A stretch of DNA of 5,983 nt from an uncultured bacterium (GTDB taxonomy: Bacteria > Gemmatimonadota > Gemmatimonadetes > Longimicrobiales > RSA9). The notes under the pieces are model-generated. The model saw nothing but the letters and a program-made list of their open reading frames with translations. It was not told where the DNA came from and searched no databases. Location: contig CALKIP010000119.1 of assembly GCA_937995995.1 (NCBI GenBank), positions 1 through 5,983 of the forward strand. The letters are read 5' to 3'. Shown here piece by piece: positions 1 to 5,788 of the stretch (positions are counted from its first letter, which is position 1; each line of letters opens with the position of its first letter). The position numbers were made by a program, and so were the translations under genes.

Positions 1-1
1 G

Positions 2-505
2 TTCGACGACGCGGAACGCTACGCAGCCGAAAACGACATCCCCTGGACGATCCTCGTCGACGATCTGCCCGGCACCGTTCACGAGACTTACGGTGGGCTT
101 GCCGATCCCAGCTACCTGATCGGCGTCGACGGTCGCGTGTCGTACTACGAGATGTGGACGCACGCGCCCACGCTCCACACGAAGCTCGAGGCGCTGCGCC
201 GGCAGGGCTGGCGCGGCGTGGTCGACGACGGCGTGGACCACATCCCGCACATGCTCCCCGCGCTGACCGACGGCTGGAACGCGCTCCGGCACGGCTTGCC
301 GCAAAGCTTCATCGACCTGGAGCTGGCCTCGCCCGGAGCGGCGAGCCTGACCTGGATCGGCCACCAGCTTCGGCCGGTGCTCGCGCCGTTCACGCTCCGC
401 GCGACACCGCTCCCGACCTCCACCCGCCTCGCCCTGGCGGGCGGCGCCGCGCTGATCATCGGGGGGCTGCTCCTGTGGAGCACCCGCGGGCGGCGCATGC
501 GCTGA
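2..505 (+). CDS. Thioredoxin-fold (deiodinase/redoxin-like) protein with C-terminal membrane anchor, 5' truncated
   Basis: The gene enters from the left edge; 167 residues and a TGA stop are visible, and the start lies outside. The first ~65 residues look like the second half of a thioredoxin fold: a strand (WTILVDD), a helix, then YGGLADPSYLIGVDGRVSYY. Pro36 sits where the cis-proline of thioredoxin-like proteins lies, before the strand-turn-strand. The YGG...YLI..DGRV..Y pattern resembles iodothyronine deiodinase and AhpC/TSA-redoxin relatives. The catalytic Cys/Sec motif would be upstream, so enzyme activity cannot be judged. Residues ~80-140 form an extra region (GWNALRHGLPQSFIDLE) that I recall from uncharacterised bacterial redoxin-domain proteins. 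Residues ~143-160 are a hydrophobic, glycine-rich membrane helix followed by RGRRMR. By the positive-inside rule the tail is cytoplasmic and the redoxin domain would face outwards (inference). A redox role at the membrane is plausible; the substrate is unknown. Confidence 0.75.
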   Translation, partial: FDDAERYAAENDIPWTILVDDLPGTVHETYGGLADPSYLIGVDGRVSYYEMWTHAPTLHTKLEALRRQGWRGVVDDGVDHIPHMLPALTDGWNALRHGLPQSFIDLELASPGAASLTWIGHQLRPVLAPFTLRATPLPTSTRLALAGGAALIIGGLLLWSTRGRRMR

Positions 506-524
506 CGCCCGCTCCCGGCTTCCT

Positions 525-560
525 GTCCGGCCGGACGCACTCACGCATGTCCGGCCGGAC
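525..560. repeat. Twin 12-bp perfect palindromes in the convergent gap (possible bidirectional terminator or operator)
   Basis: GTCCGGCCGGAC occurs at 525-536 and again at 549-560, so the copies repeat with a 24-bp period. Each copy is its own reverse complement. The two can also pair with each other as a 12-bp stem around a 12-nt loop (537-548). The element lies 19 bp after the stop of the plus-strand gene and 53 bp past the end of the minus-strand gene, as expected for a shared terminator between convergent genes. No T-tract follows the hairpin on either strand, so it is not a canonical intrinsic terminator. A tandem dimeric operator is the alternative, though its position between gene ends argues against that. 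A further small inverted repeat, TCAC-acg-GTGA, lies at 581-591. Confidence 0.5.
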
Positions 561-613
561 GTGGCAGCGGCGCACCCTTATCACACGGTGAGACTGGACT
601 CGTGAGCCTTTCG

Positions 614-1408
614 TCAGGCGGCGCCTGGCTCCACGTCGCGCTCCGCAGGGTGACGACGCTCGCGGCCCTCCGACTCCTCTGCGGGCCGGACGGCGGGTGG
701 CGCGAGGTACTCGGGGCTCATTTCCCAGATCCCGGGGCCCGGCAGCTCGGGGCCGAAGTGCAGCATTTGACTCGGCCTGGGCAGCGGCGTCAGCCCCTCG
801 GACCCGATCAGCGTACGTAGACGCACGTGCGCCAGACGGTGCCACGCCCGCTGGTAGCGCAGCGCGAAGAGGTGAAAGCCCAGGCGGCTCCACCAGTTCG
901 GGAACTGGCCGGGTTTCCAGACGGCCTGGATGCGGAAGAAGATCTCGCCGGTCTCGTGATCCTTGGCGAGGATGAACCATTCGAAGCCGCGCTCGATGTG
1001 GCCCTCGAGCGTGTCGTAGCGGAAGCCGAACAGCGTGCGCCCCTCGACATCCTTCGACAGCACGTCGCCGACGACGACGCCGGACAGGTAGTGCAGTCCG
1101 AAGATCTTGATCTCGAGCAACATCCGCCGGCCGAGGAGCGGCCTGGACGGATCGAGGTGTACGGTCACGATGCGCGGGTCCGAGAAGGCGTAGCTGGCGA
1201 CGGCGTCGCGCCCGACGTCGAACGCGCCGCCGGGGCGCGGTGGCCCGGGCTCGGAGCGGCTGACGACCGCGCGAGAATAGTAGTATCGCCACCCGGTTTC
1301 CGGGCCGATCTCCTCTAGAGTGAAGTTGCGCTCCACCGTGTCGAGCCGCTCGAGGCGCCGACGCAGTTCCTCATCCGTCCAGCCGCGAAAGAGGCGCCAC
1401 TCCGCCAC
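614..1408 (-). CDS. DUF1990 / UPF0548 family protein
   Basis: The product has 264 residues and starts at GTG (1408-1406), one base after the TGA stop of the upstream gene (1412-1410). Translation is therefore probably coupled, and I see no strong Shine-Dalgarno of its own. The family hallmark is at residues ~128-145: FGFRYDTLEGHIERGFEWF, matching the F.YgTL.GHpE.GEE.F core of DUF1990. It is followed by an IFFRIQAVWKP strand and a basic, aromatic helix region (FALRYQRAWHRLAHVRLR, ~181-198). Residues 1-50 are rich in charge and Trp (MAEWRLFRGW), similar to the usual N-terminal W-rich region of the family. The last ~35 residues are Pro/Glu/Arg-rich and probably disordered. No signal peptide or membrane helix is visible. 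The family occurs in bacteria and plants and has no established biochemical function that I know of, so none is assigned. Confidence 0.8.
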   Translation of the reverse strand: MAEWRLFRGWTDEELRRRLERLDTVERNFTLEEIGPETGWRYYYSRAVVSRSEPGPPRPGGAFDVGRDAVASYAFSDPRIVTVHLDPSRPLLGRRMLLEIKIFGLHYLSGVVVGDVLSKDVEGRTLFGFRYDTLEGHIERGFEWFILAKDHETGEIFFRIQAVWKPGQFPNWWSRLGFHLFALRYQRAWHRLAHVRLRTLIGSEGLTPLPRPSQMLHFGPELPGPGIWEMSPEYLAPPAVRPAEESEGRERRHPAERDVEPGAA

Positions 1409-1409
1409 T

Positions 1410-2021
1410 TCACTCGCCGCGTGCGATGTAGGTGGGGGTCTCCACGTCCTCCGGCCCCTCGAGCCCCGCCGGCAGCTCCTGCGTCTCGGCGTGCACGAAA
1501 GCGAGCACTCCGCTACCTGCGGTCAGTGCCACGCGGTTCACGAACTCCGCCCACGTTTCGGTCTGCATTGCATCGCCCAGCGTGATGAAGCCGATGTAGT
1601 AGGCGGATGAGCCGGAGCGCGCGCGGCTGCGGATGTGGAAGATGACGTCGCCCTGCTCGTTCGGATAGGCACCGAAGGTGATGCGTCCGGCCTCCGGGTG
1701 GCCCATCAGCGTGGCCAGCGTCAGACTGTTCGCGTCCCGGTGCACCACGCGCACCCGGGACGTGCCGGTCATGCGGATACGGACCTCCATCTCGTCGCCC
1801 ACCTCGAGCGGGCCCTCGCCGTCGAGACGCCGGAACGCCGCGAGTTCCTCGGGCGAGAACTCGGGGAACCTGCGGGCCACCAACTCCATGACCTCGGCGG
1901 GGCGGAGCCGCGAATCCCGGATCACCGCCCAGTAGTCCCGCTGAAGCAGCGGACCGGAGCCCTTGCTGGATGGAAGAAGCTCCCTGGCCAGGCTCCAGGT
2001 CGAATCCAGGATCGAGCCCAT
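1410..2021 (-). CDS. DUF1990-like protein, divergent paralogue of its downstream neighbour
   Basis: I chose the ATG at 2021-2019 because an AGGGAG Shine-Dalgarno lies five bases upstream; the product has 203 residues. The open frame runs back to 2270, but the extra stretch is Arg/Ser/Cys-rich, looks non-coding and would cross the divergent control region. Residues 104-116 read TLMGHPEAGRITF, the same TLxGHxExG...F signature as the following gene. It is followed by GDVIFHIRSRARS (~124-136), which aligns in position with GEIFFRIQAVWKP of the neighbour. An N-terminal GPLLQRDYWAVI (~23-34) and a C-terminal QTETWAEFVNRVA (~153-165) are the other well-formed blocks. It is probably a soluble single-domain protein. 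I remember uncharacterised proteins with these blocks but no function. The one-base junction to the 1408 start says the two are made together and may act as a pair. Confidence 0.75.
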   Translation of the reverse strand: MGSILDSTWSLARELLPSSKGSGPLLQRDYWAVIRDSRLRPAEVMELVARRFPEFSPEELAAFRRLDGEGPLEVGDEMEVRIRMTGTSRVRVVHRDANSLTLATLMGHPEAGRITFGAYPNEQGDVIFHIRSRARSGSSAYYIGFITLGDAMQTETWAEFVNRVALTAGSGVLAFVHAETQELPAGLEGPEDVETPTYIARGE

Positions 2022-2268
2022 ATCCACTCCCTGACCCCAGTCGAATTCACCTCGAGCTAGCGTGATCCCCTCGCGTTCGGAGCACGAGGGCCAGGAACAC
2101 GCGGGCGCCGACTCCACGCACTCGCCCGAGCCAGACGAAGTGGGCAGCCGCACGCCCGCCCCCGCCCTCCACCGAGCGCCCACCCCGCTCCCGCAAGCAA
2201 GCGTGCAAGTCCGACGCCGAGTCCGTGGCATCCACCTTGCGCCGGTCGACCGGAAGGAGGAGTGCATC
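2022..2268. other. Divergent intergenic control region between the DUF1990 operon and the small membrane protein gene
   Basis: These 247 bp separate two divergent start codons and should hold promoters for both directions. I see no convincing -35/-10 pair on either strand. Visible structure: CCCTCG (2068-2073) pairs with CGAGGG (2085-2090) over an 11-nt loop; GTGG-cat-CCAC lies just upstream of the plus-strand gene (2224-2234); and a perfect 12-bp palindrome lies at 2242-2253. Both strands stay open for translation here because of the base composition, but the hypothetical peptides are low in complexity and unlike the real genes, so I treat the region as non-coding. Confidence 0.5.
2242..2260 (+). 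promoter_or_regulatory. 12-bp palindrome fused to a strong Shine-Dalgarno
   Basis: CCGGTCGACCGG (2242-2253) is a perfect palindrome and is followed without a gap by AAGGAGG (2254-2260), eight bases before the ATG at 2269. The AAGGAGG sequence is a near-ideal ribosome binding site and fixes the start of the small membrane protein. The palindrome could be a repressor operator within the leader. A hairpin in the mRNA is less easy because a self-complementary 12-mer with no spacer makes a poor loop. Function is inferred from position only. Confidence 0.5.
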
Positions 2269-2571
2269 ATGGCGACGCATCAGCGACAGGAAATCAACCC
2301 CGCGGCCCGCAAATCCCGGATGGACTACCGCGCCGCGCCCGTGCTCCGCGCCGAGCACGCCGAGGGCGGGGTCACCCGGCTCCTCGAGCAGCAGGCCGCG
2401 AAAGTTCCCTCCAACGTCTTCCTCTTCCTCTCCATGGGGTCGATGGCCACCTCTCTCGCGCTGGAGCTCTCCGGCAGGCACAAGCTCAGCCAGTTCATCG
2501 GCCTCTGGCCCGCGCCGCTCCTCATCATGGGCGTCTACAACAAGCTCGTGAAAATCTTCGAACCAAGCTGA
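2269..2571 (+). CDS. Small membrane protein, 100 residues, two predicted transmembrane helices
   Basis: The start is the ATG at 2269, set by AAGGAGG eight bases upstream; an in-frame GTG at 2062 would add 69 low-complexity residues and is rejected. The N-terminal ~45 residues are polar and charged (MATHQRQEINPAARKSRMDY...). Then come two hydrophobic stretches, ~47-67 (PSNVFLFLSMGSMATSLALEL) and ~74-93 (SQFIGLWPAPLLIMGVYNKLV), joined by a short SGRHK turn. This predicts a hairpin in the inner membrane with both ends on the same side. The GSMA...GLWPAPLLIMGVYNKLVK pattern matches small uncharacterised membrane proteins I recall from soil and environmental bacteria. No catalytic motif is visible and no function can be given. 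It stands alone, 115 bp before serA, and its strong ribosome site suggests high expression. Confidence 0.8.
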   Translation: MATHQRQEINPAARKSRMDYRAAPVLRAEHAEGGVTRLLEQQAAKVPSNVFLFLSMGSMATSLALELSGRHKLSQFIGLWPAPLLIMGVYNKLVKIFEPS

Positions 2572-2600
2572 GTTCGAGAGAACAACTACCCAGGAGCGGC

Positions 2601-2615
2601 GTAACATACTATTCT
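2601..2615 (+). promoter_or_regulatory. Candidate serA promoter region (AT-richer island)
   Basis: GTAACATACTATTCT is one of the few AT-rich patches in the window and lies 72-86 bp before the serA ATG. TACTAT (2607-2612) could serve as a -10 element. At 17-bp spacing the -35 position reads AACTAC, a poor match, so the call rests on composition and position only. Confidence 0.25.
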
Positions 2616-2628
2616 GTGCGGCTTCTAT

Positions 2629-2656
2629 TCCGCCGTCCCACGACCGGAACGGCGGA
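2629..2656 (+). promoter_or_regulatory. Leader hairpin upstream of serA
   Basis: TCCGCCGT (2629-2636) pairs perfectly with ACGGCGGA (2649-2656), giving an 8-bp stem around a 12-nt loop. A competing inner pairing, TTCCG with CGGAA (2628-2632 with 2646-2650), shares bases with it, so two alternative folds exist. There is no T-tract, so a simple terminator for the upstream small gene is unlikely. It ends 30 nt before the serA ATG and could modulate translation or transcription of serA. Regulation is inferred. Confidence 0.35.
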
Positions 2657-2686
2657 GAGGCTCCAACATCACGCGAACGAGTGACG

Positions 2687-4315
2687 ATGCCGTATCGCAT
2701 CCTGGTAACGGACCAGATCGATCCGGACGGCGTGGCCCTGCTGCAGGCCGAACCGGACTTGATCGTTGACGTGGTGCCCACCCTCCCGGCCGAGGAGCTG
2801 CTGGAGCGGATCGGCGAGTACGACGCCATCATCGGCCGTAGTGCGACGCGTATCTCCGAGGAATTGCTGCGGCGCGGCACCCGCCTGCGCGTCGTGGGAC
2901 GCGCGGGCGTGGGCGTGGACAACATCGCGATGGACGTGGCGACCGAGCTCGGGATCGCCGTCGTCAATGCGCCGGCAGGGAACACCGTCGCCGTGGCCGA
3001 GCTGCTCTTCGGCGGCCTCATCGCGCACCTTCGGCACCTGCCCCAGGCGGCCGAATCGATGCGCGCCGGCCGCTGGGACCGCTCGAAGCTGCTCGGCTCC
3101 GAGCTGCGGCGTAAGACGCTGGGGATCATCGGCGTCGGTCGCATCGGCGGCGAGGTCGCTACGCGCGCGCACGCCTTCGCCATGGACGTCGTCGGCTACG
3201 ACCCCTACGTAGGGGACTCGCGCTTCCAGACGCTGCGTGTGCGGCGTGCCGAGTCGCTCGACGCACTCCTCGAGGAAGCGGACATCCTGACCGTGCACAC
3301 GCCGCTGACCGAGGAGACGCGCGGCATGATCGGCCGCCGCGAGCTCGGGCGCCTGCACCGGGGCGCCGTCGTCGCGAACCTGGCTCGTGGCGGGATCATC
3401 GACGACGAGGCGCTCCTCGACGCCCTCGAGTCCGGGCACCTGAGCGGCGCCGTGCTCGACGTCTACGCCACCGAGCCACTCGCCGCGGACCACCCGTTGC
3501 GCCGTGCGCCGAACGTCTTCCTGATGCCGCACATCGGCGCCTCGACGGCCGAAGCGCAGCGCAACGTTGCGGTCGACGCCTGCGCCGCGGTGCGTGACAC
3601 GCTCCTGAGTGGTGATCTCTCGCGCTCGCTCAACGTGGCCGCGGTCGAGGGGCCGTGGAGCGACCCGTGGCGCGAGCTGCGGCCGGTCATGGTCGTGGCG
3701 CGGCGCGCTGCGGCCGTCGCACGGCGGATCCTGGCCGACCAGGGCGCGCGCGCGATCCAGCGGCTCACGCTGCACGTCGGCCCCGATCTCGCGGGCGGCC
3801 GCGAGGCGCTCCTCTCCGCCGCGGCACTCGGCGCACTCGAGGACATCCTCGAGACCGACCGGCTCAACCTCATCAACGCCCGCAAACTGGCCGAGGCACG
3901 CGGGATCGAGCTCGCCGTCGGCGAGAACCCGAACATCCCGCGCACCTGCGTGGAGGTCAGCATGCGCGGCACCATGCAGGAGTTGACCGTCGCGGGGATC
4001 GCGCCCGAGGGCTCGATGCCGCGCCTCACCCGCATCGGCGGTTTCCACGTGGACGTCAACATCGGCGGCCGGCCGCGCCAGACGCTGATCGTGCTCACGA
4101 ACCGCGACGTGCCGGGCGTCATCGGCCACGTCGGCACGGTGCTCGGCAACGCCGGCGTCAACATCGCCGAGTACCACCAGGCGCGCCTCGCCGAGGGTGG
4201 AGAGGCACTTGCGGCGATCACCGTCGACACCGTGCCCGGTCCGGAGCTCAAGGAAAAGCTCCTCGAGCTGCCCGAGGTGCAGTCGGCCGCGATCATCAAC
4301 CTCCGGAACGGCTGA
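2687..4315 (+). CDS. serA: D-3-phosphoglycerate dehydrogenase, long form with ASB and ACT domains
   Basis: The product is cytosolic and catalyses the first step of L-serine synthesis: 3-phosphoglycerate plus NAD+ to 3-phosphohydroxypyruvate. At 542 residues it is slightly above the ~525-530 usual for the long form. Residues ~1-100 and ~285-315 form the substrate-binding domain (RAGVGVDNI; NVAVDA). The middle is a Rossmann domain with GVGRIG at 149-154 and Asp/Tyr after the second strand (VVGYDPY). The catalytic triad is present: Arg234 (NLARGGIID), Glu263 (VYATEP), His282 (MPHIGAST). Residues ~318-455 are the allosteric substrate-binding domain, and ~466-540 an ACT domain. Asp474 (RDVPG) and Asn492 (GVNIAEY) lie where serine-binding Asp and Asn lie in ACT-type enzymes, so feedback inhibition by serine is likely. 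I preferred the ATG at 2687 (MPYRILVTD); an in-frame GTG six bases earlier (2681) is possible. Neither has a good Shine-Dalgarno. The FAD dehydrogenase gene follows on the same strand. Confidence 0.95.
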   Translation: MPYRILVTDQIDPDGVALLQAEPDLIVDVVPTLPAEELLERIGEYDAIIGRSATRISEELLRRGTRLRVVGRAGVGVDNIAMDVATELGIAVVNAPAGNTVAVAELLFGGLIAHLRHLPQAAESMRAGRWDRSKLLGSELRRKTLGIIGVGRIGGEVATRAHAFAMDVVGYDPYVGDSRFQTLRVRRAESLDALLEEADILTVHTPLTEETRGMIGRRELGRLHRGAVVANLARGGIIDDEALLDALESGHLSGAVLDVYATEPLAADHPLRRAPNVFLMPHIGASTAEAQRNVAVDACAAVRDTLLSGDLSRSLNVAAVEGPWSDPWRELRPVMVVARRAAAVARRILADQGARAIQRLTLHVGPDLAGGREALLSAAALGALEDILETDRLNLINARKLAEARGIELAVGENPNIPRTCVEVSMRGTMQELTVAGIAPEGSMPRLTRIGGFHVDVNIGGRPRQTLIVLTNRDVPGVIGHVGTVLGNAGVNIAEYHQARLAEGGEALAAITVDTVPGPELKEKLLELPEVQSAAIINLRNG

Positions 4316-4321
4316 GGCGGG

Positions 4322-4417
4322 ATGATGCAGTGCCGCAATTTGATCGAGGAGAGAAAGGGGCGGCGGTGGGCGCGGCAGGCACACCGCCGCGCAACGGCCG
4401 GGAGGCGAGAGTCGTGA
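4322..4417 (+). other. Possible 31-codon small ORF in the serA to FAD-dehydrogenase gap
   Basis: ATGATG at 4322, seven bases after the serA stop and preceded by GAGGCGGG, opens a frame of 31 codons. It is rich in Arg (MMQCRNLIEERKGRRWARQ...). Its TGA (4415-4417) overlaps the GTG start of the FAD gene as GTGA. The layout resembles a translationally coupled leader, but the Arg-rich content is also what chance reading of this GC-rich DNA gives. It may simply be spacer. Confidence 0.2.
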
Positions 4418-5787
4418 GCGTTCTGCTGAACCGCGATCCGGATGTCCTCGAAAGCGTCGCCTCCGACGCCTCGGGGCTGCACATGGTGCCCGAGGCCGTG
4501 GCCCGGCCAAGCACCGTCACGGAGACGGTCGAGCTGATCCAACAGGCCGCGGCCGATCGCACCCCCGTGACCGCCGCGGGTGGGCAGACCAGCACGACCG
4601 GAGCCTCGATCAGCGACCGCGGCATCCTCCTCTCGCTACGCGGCCTCGACCGCATCATCGATGTCGACCCCGCGGCGCGCACCATCCGCGCCGAGGCCGG
4701 CGTCATCGTGGCCGACCTGGCGAAGGCCGCCGCAGAACACGGCCTCCTCTTCGCGCCCGACCCCACGAGCGAGGCGGAGAGCACGATCGGCGGCGCCGTC
4801 GCCTGCAACGCGTCCGGCGCACGCACGCTGCGCTACGGCCCGACCCGTGACCACGTGACCGCGCTGCGCGTCCTGCTCGCCACGGGCGACGTCGTCGAGC
4901 TGAGGCGCCCGCCGCGGCTCGAGAAGAACACCGTCGGCTACGCCACGGCCCACGACCCCGTCGACTGGTTCGTGGGCAGTGAGGGCACGCTCGGCATCGT
5001 CCTCGAGGCGGAGTTCTCGCTCCTCCCCGCACCGGCACAGGTGGTCGGGCTCGCGCTCCCCTTTCCCGACGAGGCCGCGGCTCTCGCCTTCGTCGCCGCC
5101 GCACGAGAGGCGCCCGGGCTCGAGCCGCGCTGCCTCGAGTTCTTCGACGCCCGCGCCGCCGCCCTCTTCCACGCCACCGGCGACGAGATTCCCGAGGTCG
5201 CCGAGGCGTTCCCCCTCGTCTACGCCGAGGCGACCGCCGCGGCCGACGCGGAGATCGACTTCGACGCCTGGCTCGAACTCGCCGAGCGGCACGGCGTGCG
5301 CGCCGACGGGGCGCAGGTCTACGACGACGCCTCCGCGCTACGCGAGGCGCGCCGCCAGCGCCACGCCGTGCCGGCCACCATGAACGAGCGCGGCGCGAGG
5401 TGCCGCGCCGAGGGCGGGCGCAAGGTGTCGACCGATTGGGCCGTGCCCTACCGCCGACTGCACGAGGCGATCACGGAGGCTCGCGCCATCGCCGAGCGCC
5501 ACGGCATCGAACAGGCCGTCGTCTACGGCCACGCCGGCAACGGCCACCCGCACCAGAACTTCATCGCCCGCGACGCCGACGAGCTCGCACGCGTCGAAGC
5601 CGCCGTCGAAGAGACGCTGCGCCACGTCGTCGCCATGGGCGGGACGGTCGCCGCCGAGCACGGCATCGGCAAGCTCAAGCGACGCTGGCTCCCGCTCCAG
5701 ATGAACCGGCTCCAGGTGGCCGGGATGCAAGCGCTGAAGCGGGAGCTGGATCCGGATGGGATCCTGGCGCCGGGGAACGTTATTTAG
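4414..5787 (+). CDS. FAD-linked D-2-hydroxyacid dehydrogenase (GlcD / D-lactate / D-2-hydroxyglutarate dehydrogenase superfamily)
   Basis: The product oxidises a D-2-hydroxyacid to its 2-oxoacid using FAD. I chose the GTG at 4414 (457 residues): GGGAGG lies eight bases upstream and the next residues already match the family. GTGs at 4366 and 4330 are alternatives but would add Gly/Arg-rich sequence. The N-terminal FAD-binding domain (PCMH type, ~25-200) shows GGQTSTTG (56-63) for the pyrophosphate loop, PDPTSEAESTIGGAVACNASGA (115-136) and VGSEGTLG (187-194). The C-terminal FAD-oxidase domain has GHAGNGHPHQNF (372-383) and AAEHGIG (413-419). His373, His380 and Glu415, with His416 next to it, have the spacing of the metal and substrate ligands of D-2-hydroxyglutarate dehydrogenase-type enzymes. 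The second motif reads GNGHPH rather than the common GDGNxH, a modest deviation. It ends DPDGILAPGNVI, as the family does. There is no signal peptide, so it is probably cytosolic or membrane-associated, passing electrons to a carrier. Adjacent serA points to D-2-hydroxyglutarate, with D-lactate or glycolate as alternatives. Confidence 0.88.
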   Translation: MSVLLNRDPDVLESVASDASGLHMVPEAVARPSTVTETVELIQQAAADRTPVTAAGGQTSTTGASISDRGILLSLRGLDRIIDVDPAARTIRAEAGVIVADLAKAAAEHGLLFAPDPTSEAESTIGGAVACNASGARTLRYGPTRDHVTALRVLLATGDVVELRRPPRLEKNTVGYATAHDPVDWFVGSEGTLGIVLEAEFSLLPAPAQVVGLALPFPDEAAALAFVAAAREAPGLEPRCLEFFDARAAALFHATGDEIPEVAEAFPLVYAEATAAADAEIDFDAWLELAERHGVRADGAQVYDDASALREARRQRHAVPATMNERGARCRAEGGRKVSTDWAVPYRRLHEAITEARAIAERHGIEQAVVYGHAGNGHPHQNFIARDADELARVEAAVEETLRHVVAMGGTVAAEHGIGKLKRRWLPLQMNRLQVAGMQALKRELDPDGILAPGNVI

Positions 5788-5788
5788 G

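Noticed and set aside
2042..2056. Adjacent GAATTC and CTCGAG sites
   Set aside because: These are 6-bp palindromes expected by chance, with no further structure around them.
2062..2268. N-terminal extension of the small membrane protein from GTG 2062
   Set aside because: It is low-complexity Pro/Ser/His-rich sequence, while AAGGAGG lies at the ideal distance from the ATG at 2269.
2022..2270. Upstream extension of the minus-strand DUF1990-like gene to an ATG at 2270
   Set aside because: The added ~83 residues are Arg/Ser/Cys-rich with no family match, overlap the divergent control region, and a good Shine-Dalgarno supports the ATG at 2021.
3655..4413. Extension of the FAD dehydrogenase frame back into serA
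   Set aside because: The frame is open because of GC content, but the predicted peptide is Arg/Pro-rich and overlaps the serA ASB and ACT domains in another frame.
2669..4542. Long open frames antisense to serA
   Set aside because: They are His/Arg/Asp-rich or Ser/Arg-rich shadow readings of serA codons with no recognisable domains; serA itself has all catalytic motifs.
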